From PALSA-607 sp963825425 (GTDB lineage: Bacteria > Actinomycetota > Actinomycetes > Acidothermales > Acidothermaceae): 64,000 nt of DNA. The notes under the pieces are model-generated. The model did not search any database and was not told the origin of the DNA. It worked only from the letters and a program-made list of their open reading frames with translations. This document shows, one piece after another, positions 28,072 to 36,670 of the stretch. Within the stretch, counting starts at the first letter, position 1. Every line of letters starts with the position of its first letter. The translations under genes were made by a program, and so were the position numbers. The stretch lies in NCBI GenBank assembly GCA_963825425.1, contig CAWGTF010000013.1, positions 124,001 to 188,000 of the forward strand. Direction: 5' to 3'.

Positions 28072-28132
28072 GCCGAGTGAAGGAATTACGTCGCCTTTTC
28101 TGCTTGGAGGCAGCGTAATTCCTTCACTCGGC
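28072..28132. repeat. Perfect 19-bp inverted repeat between smpB and ssrA
   Basis: Arms 28072-28090 and 28114-28132 are exact reverse complements, with a 23-base spacer. The arms are AT-richer than the surroundings. The size is larger than a normal terminator stem and the position is downstream of smpB and upstream of ssrA. It could be a smpB terminator, an RNA processing site or a remnant of a small mobile or REP-like element. Confidence 0.9.
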
Positions 28133-28198
28133 AACAAAACGAAGGCGGCGCGGACGGCGAGTGGTGACGCGAGGCGGACGGCAGCGGGTGGCCGAGTC

Positions 28199-28678
28199 TC
28201 AGTCGGGCATGCCTTTTGCCCGCCGGCCAAGGGCTCGCTGGATATCGCGACCCGCTTGCCGCTCCGCGAGCACCTGCCGCTTGTCGTAGGACTTCTTGCC
28301 GTGGGCCAGCGCGATCTCGACCTTCGCCTTGCCGTCCTTGAAGTACAGCGACAACGGCACCAAGGTGGCTCCCGACTCGCGGGTCTTGCCAATCAGGCGC
28401 GAGATCTCCAGCTTGTGCAGCAGGAGCTTGCGTGACCTGCGCGGTTCGTGATTGGTCCACGTGCCTTCGGTGTACTCGGGGATGTGGACCCCCTGCAGCC
28501 ACACCTCGCCGTCCTTGATGAGCGCGTAACCGTCGACCAACGACGCACGGCCGAGGCGCAGCGACTTCACCTCGGTGCCGGTGAGCACCAAGCCTGCCTC
28601 GTAGACCGAATCGATGTGGTAGTCGTGGCGGGCTTTCTTGTTGCTGGCGATGAGCTTGTGTCCGGTCTCTTTCGGCAT
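28199..28678 (-). CDS. smpB: SsrA-binding protein SmpB
   Basis: Intact 159-aa protein that binds tmRNA and delivers it to stalled ribosomes. Typical motifs are NKKARHDYHIDSVYEAGLVLTGTEVKSLR near the N-terminus, HIPEYTEGTWTNHEPRRSRKLLLHK, and a basic C-terminal tail ending RALGRRAKGMPD that enters the mRNA channel. The start ATG shares one base with the stop of the S41 peptidase gene (TGATG), so it is the last coding gene of the ftsE-ftsX-S41-smpB unit, followed by ssrA. Confidence 0.97.
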   Translation of the reverse strand: MPKETGHKLIASNKKARHDYHIDSVYEAGLVLTGTEVKSLRLGRASLVDGYALIKDGEVWLQGVHIPEYTEGTWTNHEPRRSRKLLLHKLEISRLIGKTRESGATLVPLSLYFKDGKAKVEIALAHGKKSYDKRQVLAERQAGRDIQRALGRRAKGMPD

Positions 28679-29885
28679 CAGCCGTGCCCGCCCGTGCCCG
28701 CATCAGCTAGCAATCCGCTCAACACTTCGACGGCCTTGGCCTCGGCCGCCGATGGCGTCGTGCCGACGGGCACCGTGACGTCGGGACCGATCCCCACGCC
28801 GTCAAGGGATCGGCCGGACGGCGTGAGGTAGCTGCCGACGGTGAACTCGATGGCCGAGCCGTCGGACAGGATCGTCGGCTGCTGAACCGAGCCCTTGCCG
28901 AACGTGCGGCTGCCCACGACCACCGCGCGATCACGGTCCTGCAGAGCCGCGGTCACCACCTCGGCAGCGCTCGCAGTGCCGCCATCGACGAGCACCGCAA
29001 GCGGCGTTCCGGTGTCGCCACCCGGCCTCGGCGTTGAGCTCCAGCGGCGACGAGCCGCGCTTCTCGAAGCGTCACGACCCGGCCTCCGTCGAGGAAGACC
29101 GACGCCGTCTTCACGCCCTCGTCGAGCAATCCACCCGGGTTGCCGCGCAGGTCGAGCACGATGCCCGTCAGGTGCCGGGCCCGCGCGGTCGCGGCGTACT
29201 GACCGACCTTCGCGCCGACGCCCTTCGTGAACGCACTCACCTTGACGACCATCACGGAGCCGGTGACTTTCGCGGTCACGTCCTGGGTCGGCACCGCGGT
29301 CCGGCGCAGAGTCACGCTGTGCGCGACACCGCCGCGGCGGAAAGCAACGGTCACCGTCGTACCGGCCTGACCGCGCAACAGCGCCACCACATCGGCGATC
29401 GAATGAGTAGCGACAGACGTTCCGCCGACGCCAGTGATGACGTCGCCGGTGCGCAATGCGCCGTCCGCGGGTGAACCGGTCTGCACGCTGACGACGGTGA
29501 TGACGCCTGAGTCGGCGCGGTGCACCCACAGACCGATGCCGGTGTACTCGCCGTCCATCACATCTTGGTACGACGTGAAGTCGGCCGGGCTGTAGTAACT
29601 CGACCACTTGTCACCGAGGGCCTGCAGCATCCCTTCGACCGCGGCCTTGTCGAGCTCGTCCTTGGTGATCGGGTTCGCCGCGTTGGCAAGGATCGTGTTC
29701 GCCGCCTGATCAAGCGGTCCGCCGGACGACGTCGCGGCCTGCACCGGCGCCGTCACGGACGCCTCATCGGACGACGACGCAGGGTCGTGCGAGCCCATCA
29801 CGCCGGTCAGCAATCCCGCGCTGAAGGCCACGACGACCGCTGAGGTCGCCGCGGCCACTCGGGTCGACGTACGCGAGAGGAGCAC
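28678..29885 (-). CDS. S41 family C-terminal processing peptidase (CtpA-like; frameshifted)
   Basis: About 400 aa. An N-terminal membrane anchor or signal (VAAATSAVVVAFSAGLLTGVMG) is followed by a helical domain, a PDZ domain (YTGIGLWVHRADSGVITVVSV...GDVITGVGG) and the serine protease core LDLRGNPGGLLDEGV, GGTASAAEV (nucleophile Ser) and GSRTFGKGSVQ (catalytic Lys). This tail-cutting protease acts outside the membrane. Two indels about 25 codons apart near 29075 and 29035 move the stretch RGSSPLELNAEAG out of frame, the second being an extra G in a GGG run. Its position between ftsX and smpB recurs in actinobacteria and suggests a link with envelope remodelling. Confidence 0.9.
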
Positions 29886-29916
29886 CGGCCGATTCTACGG
29901 GCAGGCGACGGATCGG

Positions 29917-30828
29917 TCAGTCGCGCAGATACATCCGCAGCGTCACGAAGGAGGCCAGACCGGAGATCAGCACCGAAATACCGAGGATGAACGGCAGCGT
30001 GTAGAAGACGTCGCTCCACTCGACGAGCGATCCGAACGCCCCGAATACCGACCGCAAGCTGTGGTCGATCAGCGCGACCTTGATCGCCGACAGGGCAGCA
30101 AATCCCACCACCGCACCGAGCAGTCCGCCGACGATGCCCTCGAGAAGGAACGGCAACTGGATGTAGAGGTTCGAGGCGCCGACCAGCCGCATGATGCCGG
30201 TCTCGCGCTTTCTGCTCGCGGCCGAAACCTGAACCGCGACACCGATCAAGACGACGGCGGCAATGATGACCGTCGCCGAAATGACGATCGCCACCACGCG
30301 CAGTTGATTGAGGATCGCGAACAGCTTGTTGAGGAACGCGTGCTCGTCCTGCACCGAATCGACACCAGGTTTGCCCGACAGCGCACTGCTGACGACATCG
30401 AACTTCTTCGGATCCTGCAGCTTCACGACGAACGACTCTGGCAACGCATCTGGCGAGGTGTTCTTCACCAGGTCGGGCGCGTCCTTGAACGTCTCCTTGA
30501 ACAGTTCGTACGCCCTTGCCTGATCGACAAAATCGATGCTCTTCACGGTCGGTTGCAATGCCTGGAGTTGGCTTTGAACGTCGGCTATTTGAGCCTGCGT
30601 CGCCGCGGTCGGGCAGTTCGGATTCGTGCTGTGTGCCGAGCACAGGTACACAGAGACCTGCAGCTGGTTGTACCAGTAGTGCTTCATGTGGCCGACCTGC
30701 CGCTGCACGAGCAACGCGACACCGAGCGCCATCATCGAGAATGCGGTGATGACAACGACGGAGAACATCATGAGCACGTTCTTGCGCAGGCCAATAGCCA
30801 GCTCTGAGAACACGAATCGAAACCGCAT
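29917..30828 (-). CDS. ftsX: Cell division ABC-like protein FtsX
   Basis: Intact 303-aa membrane protein, partner of FtsE, that transmits ATP-driven conformational change to periplasmic peptidoglycan hydrolases. It has one N-terminal helix (LMMFSVVVITAFSMMALGVALL), a 120-residue extracellular domain with two Cys residues (LCSAHSTNPNC) and three C-terminal helices including ISATVIIAAVVLIGVAVQVSA and the KRETGIMRLVGAS motif of the FtsX fold. ATG 30828 (MRFRFVFSELAIGLRKN) is typical. It starts 30 bases after ftsE. Confidence 0.96.
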   Translation of the reverse strand: MRFRFVFSELAIGLRKNVLMMFSVVVITAFSMMALGVALLVQRQVGHMKHYWYNQLQVSVYLCSAHSTNPNCPTAATQAQIADVQSQLQALQPTVKSIDFVDQARAYELFKETFKDAPDLVKNTSPDALPESFVVKLQDPKKFDVVSSALSGKPGVDSVQDEHAFLNKLFAILNQLRVVAIVISATVIIAAVVLIGVAVQVSAASRKRETGIMRLVGASNLYIQLPFLLEGIVGGLLGAVVGFAALSAIKVALIDHSLRSVFGAFGSLVEWSDVFYTLPFILGISVLISGLASFVTLRMYLRD

Positions 30829-30858
30829 GAGTTCCTTACCGGGCAGTTGCGGACGGGT

Positions 30859-31549
30859 CTAGTTGGAGTAGCCGTACACCCCGCGGGACTGGTCGCGGAT
30901 CATCTTGCCGCCCTCGAGCTCGATCACTCTCCGCCGCATCGAGTCGACGATCTGCGAGTCGTGCGTGGCCATCACGACGGTGGTCCCGGTGCGGTTGATC
31001 CGGTCGAGGAGCTTCATGATCCCGACGCTCGTCGTGGGGTCGAGGTTCCCGGTGGGCTCGTCGGCCAGCAAGATGATCGGCCGGTTGGCGAAGGCACGGG
31101 CGATCGCGACCCGCTGTTGCTCACCGCCCGACAACTCCCCCGGCAGCCGGCTCGGCCTTGTCGGCCAGACCGACGAGATCGAGCACCTCGGGGATGATCT
31201 TGCGGATCTGGGTCTGCGGCCGGCCGATCACCTCGAGCGCGAAGGCGACGTTCTGCGTCACCGTCTTGTTCGGCAGCAGCCGGAAGTCCTGGAAGACGGT
31301 GCCGATCTGGCGACGCAGGCCCGGCACCTTCCACGACGACAGCCGGCCGAGGTCCTTGCCCGCCACGTGAACCCGGCCCTGGCTGGGCTTCTCCTCCTTG
31401 AGAACCAGCCGGAGGAACGTGGACTTGCCCGATCCGGACGCGCCGACGAGGAAGACAAATTCGCCCTTTTCGACCTCAAGGGTCACGTTGTCGAGGGCTG
31501 GCCGCGTCTGTTTTGGGTAGACCTTGGTCACGTCGTCGAACCTGATCAC
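30859..31549 (-). CDS. ftsE: Cell division ATP-binding protein FtsE (one frameshift)
   Basis: Cytoplasmic ATPase of the FtsEX complex, about 230 aa. MIRFDDVTKVYPKQTRPALDNV, Walker A GASGSGKST, Q-loop TVFQDFRLLP, signature LSGGEQQRVAIARA, Walker B ILLADEPTGNLDP and switch His MATHD are all visible. One indel near 31135, just before the signature motif (RLPGELSGGEQQ), splits it. ftsE is essential or near-essential in many actinobacteria, so the break is best explained as sequence error. Confidence 0.95.
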
Positions 31550-31698
31550 GACATCATCACGCCTGCCAGTCTAGGCACCAAGCACCCGGACGCCGGGGAG
31601 CGGCCGCGCAAGGTCGGCCCGGATTCTGCCGAATGAGGTAGCACGAAATGCATCCGATGGCTCGCGTAGGGGCGAAACCAGGGGGACACTAGTGGCGA

Positions 31699-31741
31699 GA
31701 GCTTCGACCCAGCGGGTCGAATTGAAGCTCCGGGTCGAAGC
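31699..31741 (+). promoter_or_regulatory. Alternative hairpins in the leader of the zinc-ribbon gene
   Basis: Three overlapping pairings are possible: 31703-31710 with 31714-31721 (8 bp), 31701-31710 with 31732-31741 (10 bp), and 31699-31705 with 31724-31730 (7 bp). They cannot all form together. They end about 20 bases before the start at 31762, next to the AGGGAGG site, so alternative folding could affect translation. Confidence 0.4.
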
Positions 31742-31761
31742 GAGAAGGGAGGGCGAGCGCG

Positions 31762-31953
31762 ATGTCGTGTGAACATCTCATCTGCGCCGCCTGCGCAGGG
31801 CCGGTCGACGAGGGCCGCTGCCCCAGCTGCCGCGCCGCCCGCGCGCACCTGCACCCCCACAGCGGCATCGCGTTCCCGCCGGCCGCGATTGTCGCCATCG
31901 TGGCGATGGTCGCGCTGATCTTGCTGCTGATCTCCGGCCACTTAGGCGCGTAA
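31762..31953 (+). CDS. Small zinc-ribbon single-pass membrane protein
   Basis: A 63-residue protein. MSCEHLICAACAGPVDEGRCPSCRA carries CxxxxxCxxC and CPxC, enough for a zinc ribbon; then a His-rich linker (AHLHPHSG) and one membrane helix (AAIVAIVAMVALILLLISG). AGGGAGG lies about eight bases before the ATG. It is the only plus-strand gene in the prfB-smpB block and ends in a strong terminator shared with the LPXTG gene. No known family comes to mind; intact frame, good ribosome binding site and sensible architecture support a real gene. Confidence 0.75.
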   Translation: MSCEHLICAACAGPVDEGRCPSCRAARAHLHPHSGIAFPPAAIVAIVAMVALILLLISGHLGA

Positions 31954-31972
31954 CCCACTAACGACGTAAAGA

Positions 31973-32006
31973 GGAAGGGCCCGGCGAGAGTTCGCCGGGC
32001 CCTTCC
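31973..32006. terminator. Bidirectional intrinsic terminator
   Basis: Perfect 15-bp stem (31973-31987 with 31992-32006), four-base loop GAGT, followed by CTTTC on the plus strand. It lies between the convergent stops at 31953 (+) and 32020 (-). Confidence 0.92.
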
Positions 32007-32019
32007 TTTCGCTTGACTC

Positions 32020-33221
32020 CTACTTGCCCGTCCTGTCGATCCAGGTCAGGTGGCTGAGCCGGTGCCGCCGACTCGAACCGATCAGCAGACCGCCGGCGAG
32101 CAACAATCCGAAGGCGACCAAGGTCGTCTGCAGGATCGGCTGCCCGGTGAACGGCAGGACCGCAACCGGCGGCGTCTTCGGCGGCGGCTGGGTGAAGGTG
32201 ACACCGAGCACGGCCGTTGGCGGGGCGGCGCAGGTCGCTGCCTTGTTAGCGGTCAACGTCCAGGACGTGGTCGCCCCAGCCGGAGAAGGTGAAGCCGGTG
32301 AGCGCGGCGGCCGTGATCGTCGTGGTCGACCCGTACGCCACGTTGTACTTACCGGCGGCGACGCCGGTCGTGCCGTTGAGGTAGGTCACGCCGGTGATAC
32401 CCGGGATCATGTAGTACGCCGCTGACTCCTTGCCGCTAAGGCACACGCCTTGCGTGATGCTCGGTGCGGCAGGCGTCACGACATCGGAGTTGACGATCGG
32501 CGGCGGGGTGCGGCGGCGGGCTCGAACTGCCACCTCCACCACAACTGCCGGCGCCCGCGATGGTCGCCGACCAGGCCATGGTGCCGGTGAGCGTCTTGCC
32601 GCCCGGCTTGGCCTGCGCGGTGATCTTGATCAGGGTGCCGACCGCCTCGCTGACGGTGCCAGCGGGGGCTGCCACGGGTGCGCCGTTGCCGATCGCGACG
32701 AAGTAGTCAGCGACGTTGGACGACGGAATCGTGTAGCTACCCATCGCGGAGGAGCAACTCGCGTTGGTGAAGGTCGGTGCCGTCGCGGCCGTATCGGTGC
32801 TGCAGGTACCCGGCAGCGTGACCGATCCGCTGTTGTCTACGGATTTGTTGTCAGTCCAGGTGCCATGAACGGTCAGCGACGCGCTCGTTGCGCTGCCCGA
32901 CACACCGGTCTGAAGAACCGTGACGGACTGGAACGGCGGCTTCTTCGAAGGTGACGCGGGAATCGTGGTCGGCAACCCCGAGAGGGTGCCGCCACCGGTG
33001 TGGCTGACCTCGCTGATCGAGTCAGCAAGGATCCAGTCGTTGGAGATCGTCCAGGTGACCGTGTAGGTGCCATTGGATTGGCACTGCGCGGAACCCTTGA
33101 CGAGGCTCGCGTGCGCGCTTGCGGCGGTGACGAGCGCCAACGAGGCAACCCCACCGACGCCGATACTCAAGGCGAGTGCCGCAATCGAGCGTGACCGCGG
33201 AATTCGCGGGTGCAACCGCAT
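32020..33221 (-). CDS. LPXTG-type sortase-anchored surface protein (frameshifted)
   Basis: About 400 aa. Signal peptide (IAALALSIGVGGVASLALVTAASAHA), a beta-rich domain starting GTYTVTWTISNDW, a further Cys-containing domain, a Pro-rich linker, a segment SGKESAAYYMIPGITGVTYLNGTTG and GFTFSGWG (a Listeria-Bacteroides-like repeat), then the sorting signal LPFTGQP, a hydrophobic helix (TTLVAFGLLLAGGLLIG) and a basic tail (SSRRHRLSH). Sortase would link the Thr to the wall. Frame breaks are near 32525 and 32280. No sortase gene lies in the window. It sits between prfB and ftsE, which are often close neighbours in related genomes. Confidence 0.83.
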
Positions 33222-33570
33222 AACAGACCTGCCCTCTAGTCGAATGACAAGGGGTCGGTCTCACCACTCGCTCCCCGCAACCATCCGTAGGAGCTACGGC
33301 AGGTGACCGGTGTTACCAGTCGCGGATCAAAGCGTCCCCACGTTCTTGCTTTCCCCAATATGGCCGTACCCGCAACGGTTTCGCAATCCAACTGGCCGAT
33401 CATGGGGCGGAATTCGTCGAAGTTACGCCGCCCGGACTAGCCCCGATACGCCGTCCGGAGCAGTGAAAATGTGACGGAAGAGACTCCCGACGGATCAACA
33501 GATCGCCAGCCTGTCGGCGTCCGACTGATTCGCTTGACGCGTGAATCGGTCGAAAAGGCCGCATAGCGGA
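33222..33570. other. Intergenic region upstream of the LPXTG gene
   Basis: No gene is seen. On the minus strand, leading into the LPXTG gene, there are two adjacent dyads: CCGTAG with CTACGG around 33285-33299 and a near-palindrome GGTAACACCGGTCACC at 33302-33317. These precede a GAGGG ribosome binding site. The region may hold a structured leader, but I could not match it with confidence to a riboswitch family. Confidence 0.4.
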
Positions 33571-34675
33571 CTACTCGGCGCGCCGCTTCCAGCGGATGCC
33601 GGCCTCGATGAATTCGTCGATTTCGCCGTCCAGCACCGCGGTCGTGTTGCCGGTCTCGACGTCGGTCCGCAGGTCCTTCACCAGCTGGTACGGGTGCAGC
33701 ACGTAGTTGCGGATCTGGGTGCCCCAACTGGTCGTGCTGTCACCGCGGATCTCGGCCATCTTGGCCGCTTCGTCCTGCCGCCGCCGTTCGAGCAGCTTGG
33801 CCTGCAGCACCAGCATCGCGCTGGCCCGGTTCTGGATCTGGCTGCGCTCGTTCTGGCAGCTCACCACGATGCCGGTGGGCAGGTGGGTGATGCGCACCGC
33901 GGAATCCGTCGTGTTGACGCCCTGGCCACCTGGCCCCGACGAGCGGTAGACGTCGACCCTGATGTCGTCGTCCGGAATCTCCACGTGATCGGACGACTCG
34001 ACGACCGGCACGACGTCGACGCCGGCGAACGAGGTCTGGCGACGTCCCTGGTTGTCGAACGGGCTGATGCGCACGAGCCGATGGGTGCCGTGCTCGGGCG
34101 ACAAAGTGCCGTAGGCGTAAGGAACCTTGACCGCGAAGGTCGCCGACTTGATGCCAGCTTCTTCGGCGTAGGAGGTGTCGTAGACCTCGGTCGGATAGTT
34201 GTGCCGCTCGGCCCAGCGCAGGTACATGCGCAGCAGCATCTGCGCCCAGTCGGCCGCGTCGACACCGCCGGCCTGGGAGTTGATCGTCACGACCGCTTCG
34301 CGCGAGTCGTACTCCCCCGACAGCAGGGTGCGGACCTCGAGTTCGCCGATGGCCTTGGTCAGTGCCCCGATCTCGGCCAGCGCTTCGACGTGCACCCCTG
34401 CGTCGGCTTCGGACTCGGCAAGGTCGAGCAACACCGCGACGTCGTCGAGCCGCGACCGGAGCCCTTCGACCCTGCGCACGTCGCCCTGCGCGTGCGACAG
34501 CTTGCTCGTTACGCGCTGCGCCTCGTCCGGGTCGTTCCAGAGGTCGGGTGCCGCCGCTTGCTCCTCGAGCTTGCGCCACCTGAAGACGCAAGGCCGGGAC
34601 GTCGAGCACTTGCTCGATGCTGGACAGCGTGGCATCGAGAGCCTTGAGCTCGTCGCGTGGATCGGCAGTGGACAC
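33571..34675 (-). CDS. prfB: Peptide chain release factor 2 (one frameshift)
   Basis: Recognises UGA/UAA stop codons and triggers peptide release. The SPF tripeptide of RF2 is in RLVRISPFDNQGRRQTS and the universal GGQ in SSGPGGQGVNTTDS; length is about 368 aa. GTG 34675 (VSTADPRDELKALD) is the likely start. The frame changes near 34580 through one extra base in GCGCAAG, restoring ALRLQVAKLEEQAAAPDLW. This is not the programmed frameshift known from E. coli prfB, because no in-frame UGA or Shine-Dalgarno-like slippery site occurs there. Confidence 0.95.
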
Positions 34676-34790
34676 GAGGTCCGAGCCTAGTCGCTGCGCG
34701 CGGCCACCCGCCGTCCAGTCAGATCGTGCGCAGTTGCTGCCCCCTGAGGGCAGTGAATCCCCACGATCTGATCGGGCGAGAGAATGAGGG

Positions 34791-35724
34791 ATGCCGATCC
34801 GACGGTGGCCCGCGCTCGCAGTGGCCGCGTGCCTGCTGTTGTCGGCCTGCTCAGGGGCGCATCACAGGGCCGCTAGCGCATCGATCTCGAGCGCGCCGGC
34901 GCCGCCGACGCCGTTCGCACCAGTGAGCAACGTACCCAGCTCGCCGCCGATCGTGGCGCCGGAAAGCAGCCCGGCGGTCGCTAGCGCGACCGCATCGGCG
35001 AGCAGCGCGCCGCCAACCAGCGCACCGCCCGTTGACCATTCAGCTTTGGGACCGGTCATTTTGGTGCCGGGCTACGGCGGCAACGACTCGATGCTTGACA
35101 CTCTCGCGAACAGATTGCGCAGCGCAGGCCGGACGACGATCCTGCTCGCCTTGCCTGACGATGCAACTGGCGACCTCAACGTGCAAGCGGGCATCCTCGC
35201 CGCGCGCGTGACGCAGGCAATGAACGCCGGCGCAGCCGTCGGTCGACCTGGTGGGTTACTCGGCCGGCGGGATCGTGATCGGCCTGTTCGTGGCAACGCA
35301 TCCGAAGGAGGTGCGCCAGATCGTCACCATCGGCTCGCCACTACACGGCACCGCGCTTGCCTCACTCGCCGTCTCGCTGAACCTGTCATCGAGCGTGTGT
35401 CCGACCGCGTGTAGGGAGATGGCGCCGGGCTCGTCGGTGCTCGCATCGCTTGACGCGGCCCAGCCTGGGCGCACCGGCGTGCCGTGGACGTCGATGTGGA
35501 CCACCGGCGATCAGGTCGTGCTGCCACCCGATTCGGCACGCTTCACGGGTGCGACGAACATCGTGCTTCAACAGGTGTGTGCCGACGACACCGCGAACCA
35601 TCTCAGCCTGCCAGCCGACCCGCTCGTGGCAGGCATCACGCTGCGCGCGCTCGACACGTCGGACGTCGGCAGCCCGTCGGCGTCCGACTGCTCAAGCTTG
35701 CGTGCACTAGGTACCGGCACGTAA
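34791..35724 (+). CDS. Lipase-like alpha/beta hydrolase lipoprotein (one frameshift)
   Basis: About 311 aa. Lipobox LLLSAC with Cys at residue 20, then a 65-residue Ser/Ala/Pro linker typical of wall-spanning tethers. The hydrolase begins PVILVPGYGGNDSML (oxyanion-hole strand) and has the nucleophile elbow GYSAGG, GSPLHGTALA, and late NHLSLPADP supplying the likely catalytic His. It resembles bacterial triacylglycerol lipases of the LipA/EstA type. One indel near 35235, right before LVGYSAGG, breaks the frame. Divergent from prfB. Confidence 0.84.
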
Positions 35725-35835
35725 AGGCGGGGTTAGTGGCCAGGCGGTCAGGTGAATGGCCCGAAAGGACGCCTTATTACCTCTATTTCCGATTTATGGT
35801 GACACCGGCACTTCCTTGAAGCTACGTTCGCACGT

Positions 35836-36468
35836 ATGACGGATGACGATCTGGTCAAGCGGGCGGCGCACCTCGAAGCGGCTGCGGAGGGGCTGTCGGC
35901 GCTCGACGACCTCGCGCTGGTCGAGGAGTGGCCCGCCGCCGAGCGCGCGGCCCTATCGGACGAACGCGACGCCGTGGCCGACGAAAGCGACGATGTTGCC
36001 GTGTCCTTCGATGGGCGCGCCGAACGACGCGACCAAGACGCTGTATTCAGGCAATCGGCCACGCAGCAGCGGGAGCACGAGCCACACCTAGCAGGCGGTA
36101 CGTATGACCGCTACATGGCGAACCGCGACCGGGACAGCGCTGCAGCCGACCGCGCAAACTCGGCGCGAGACCGTAAGCGGGCTCGCGTTCACCGCAAGAT
36201 TGCAGCAGACGGACGACGGCGGTCAGCCGCCGACCGCGACCAGGCCGCCCTCGTGATCTCAGAACTCAGCGAACGGGACCTTGAGCTTTGCGCTGCGCGC
36301 GAAGAGCTGCGGCAAGCGCAACTCGCTCTTGACGACGCCGTGGTCCAGGCTCGTGCCCGCGCTGCCACCCACACCGATGCGGACATACTCGTGGCGACCC
36401 GGCGTGCATCGGAGAACTACCTACGACTAGTCGAGCGCGAGTTCACACTCACGCGCGACGCTGGTTAG
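35836..36468 (+). CDS. Arg/Asp/Ala-rich coiled-coil protein
   Basis: Intact 210-aa, highly charged and soluble protein. The middle carries degenerate repeats of the type RDRDSAAADRANSARDRKRA and RRRSAADRDQAA, like the DRDxAAxxRD heptad-type repeats found ahead of GGDEF or ANTAR domains in actinobacteria, but here no output domain follows. The C-terminal half is a long helix (LSERDLELCAAREELRQAQLALDDAVVQ). The ATG at 35836 follows a weak site. Function unknown. Confidence 0.65.
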   Translation: MTDDDLVKRAAHLEAAAEGLSALDDLALVEEWPAAERAALSDERDAVADESDDVAVSFDGRAERRDQDAVFRQSATQQREHEPHLAGGTYDRYMANRDRDSAAADRANSARDRKRARVHRKIAADGRRRSAADRDQAALVISELSERDLELCAAREELRQAQLALDDAVVQARARAATHTDADILVATRRASENYLRLVEREFTLTRDAG

Positions 36469-36670
36469 GTCGCATTCCCCGCGCCAGGCGATAGGTCACA
36501 CTTTTGGCTATCTACCCCTTTTGTCGGATCTATGCGAGACTGCCGTTTATTCGACCACCTGGGCTGCCCTGCCTCCGCACCCACGTGTTGTGCTCCCTGG
36601 ATCTCGCCGCGCTCCCGCGGTCGCCCGTCCCCGAGCAATGGCATCAGTTGTAGCTATCTGGAGGCTCGTT

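Noticed and set aside
33571..34675. prfB frameshift as the classical programmed +1 frameshift
   Set aside because: At the break there is no in-frame UGA after a CUU-type slippery codon and no upstream Shine-Dalgarno-like element. A single extra base in GCGCAAG explains it, and similar breaks occur in unrelated genes.
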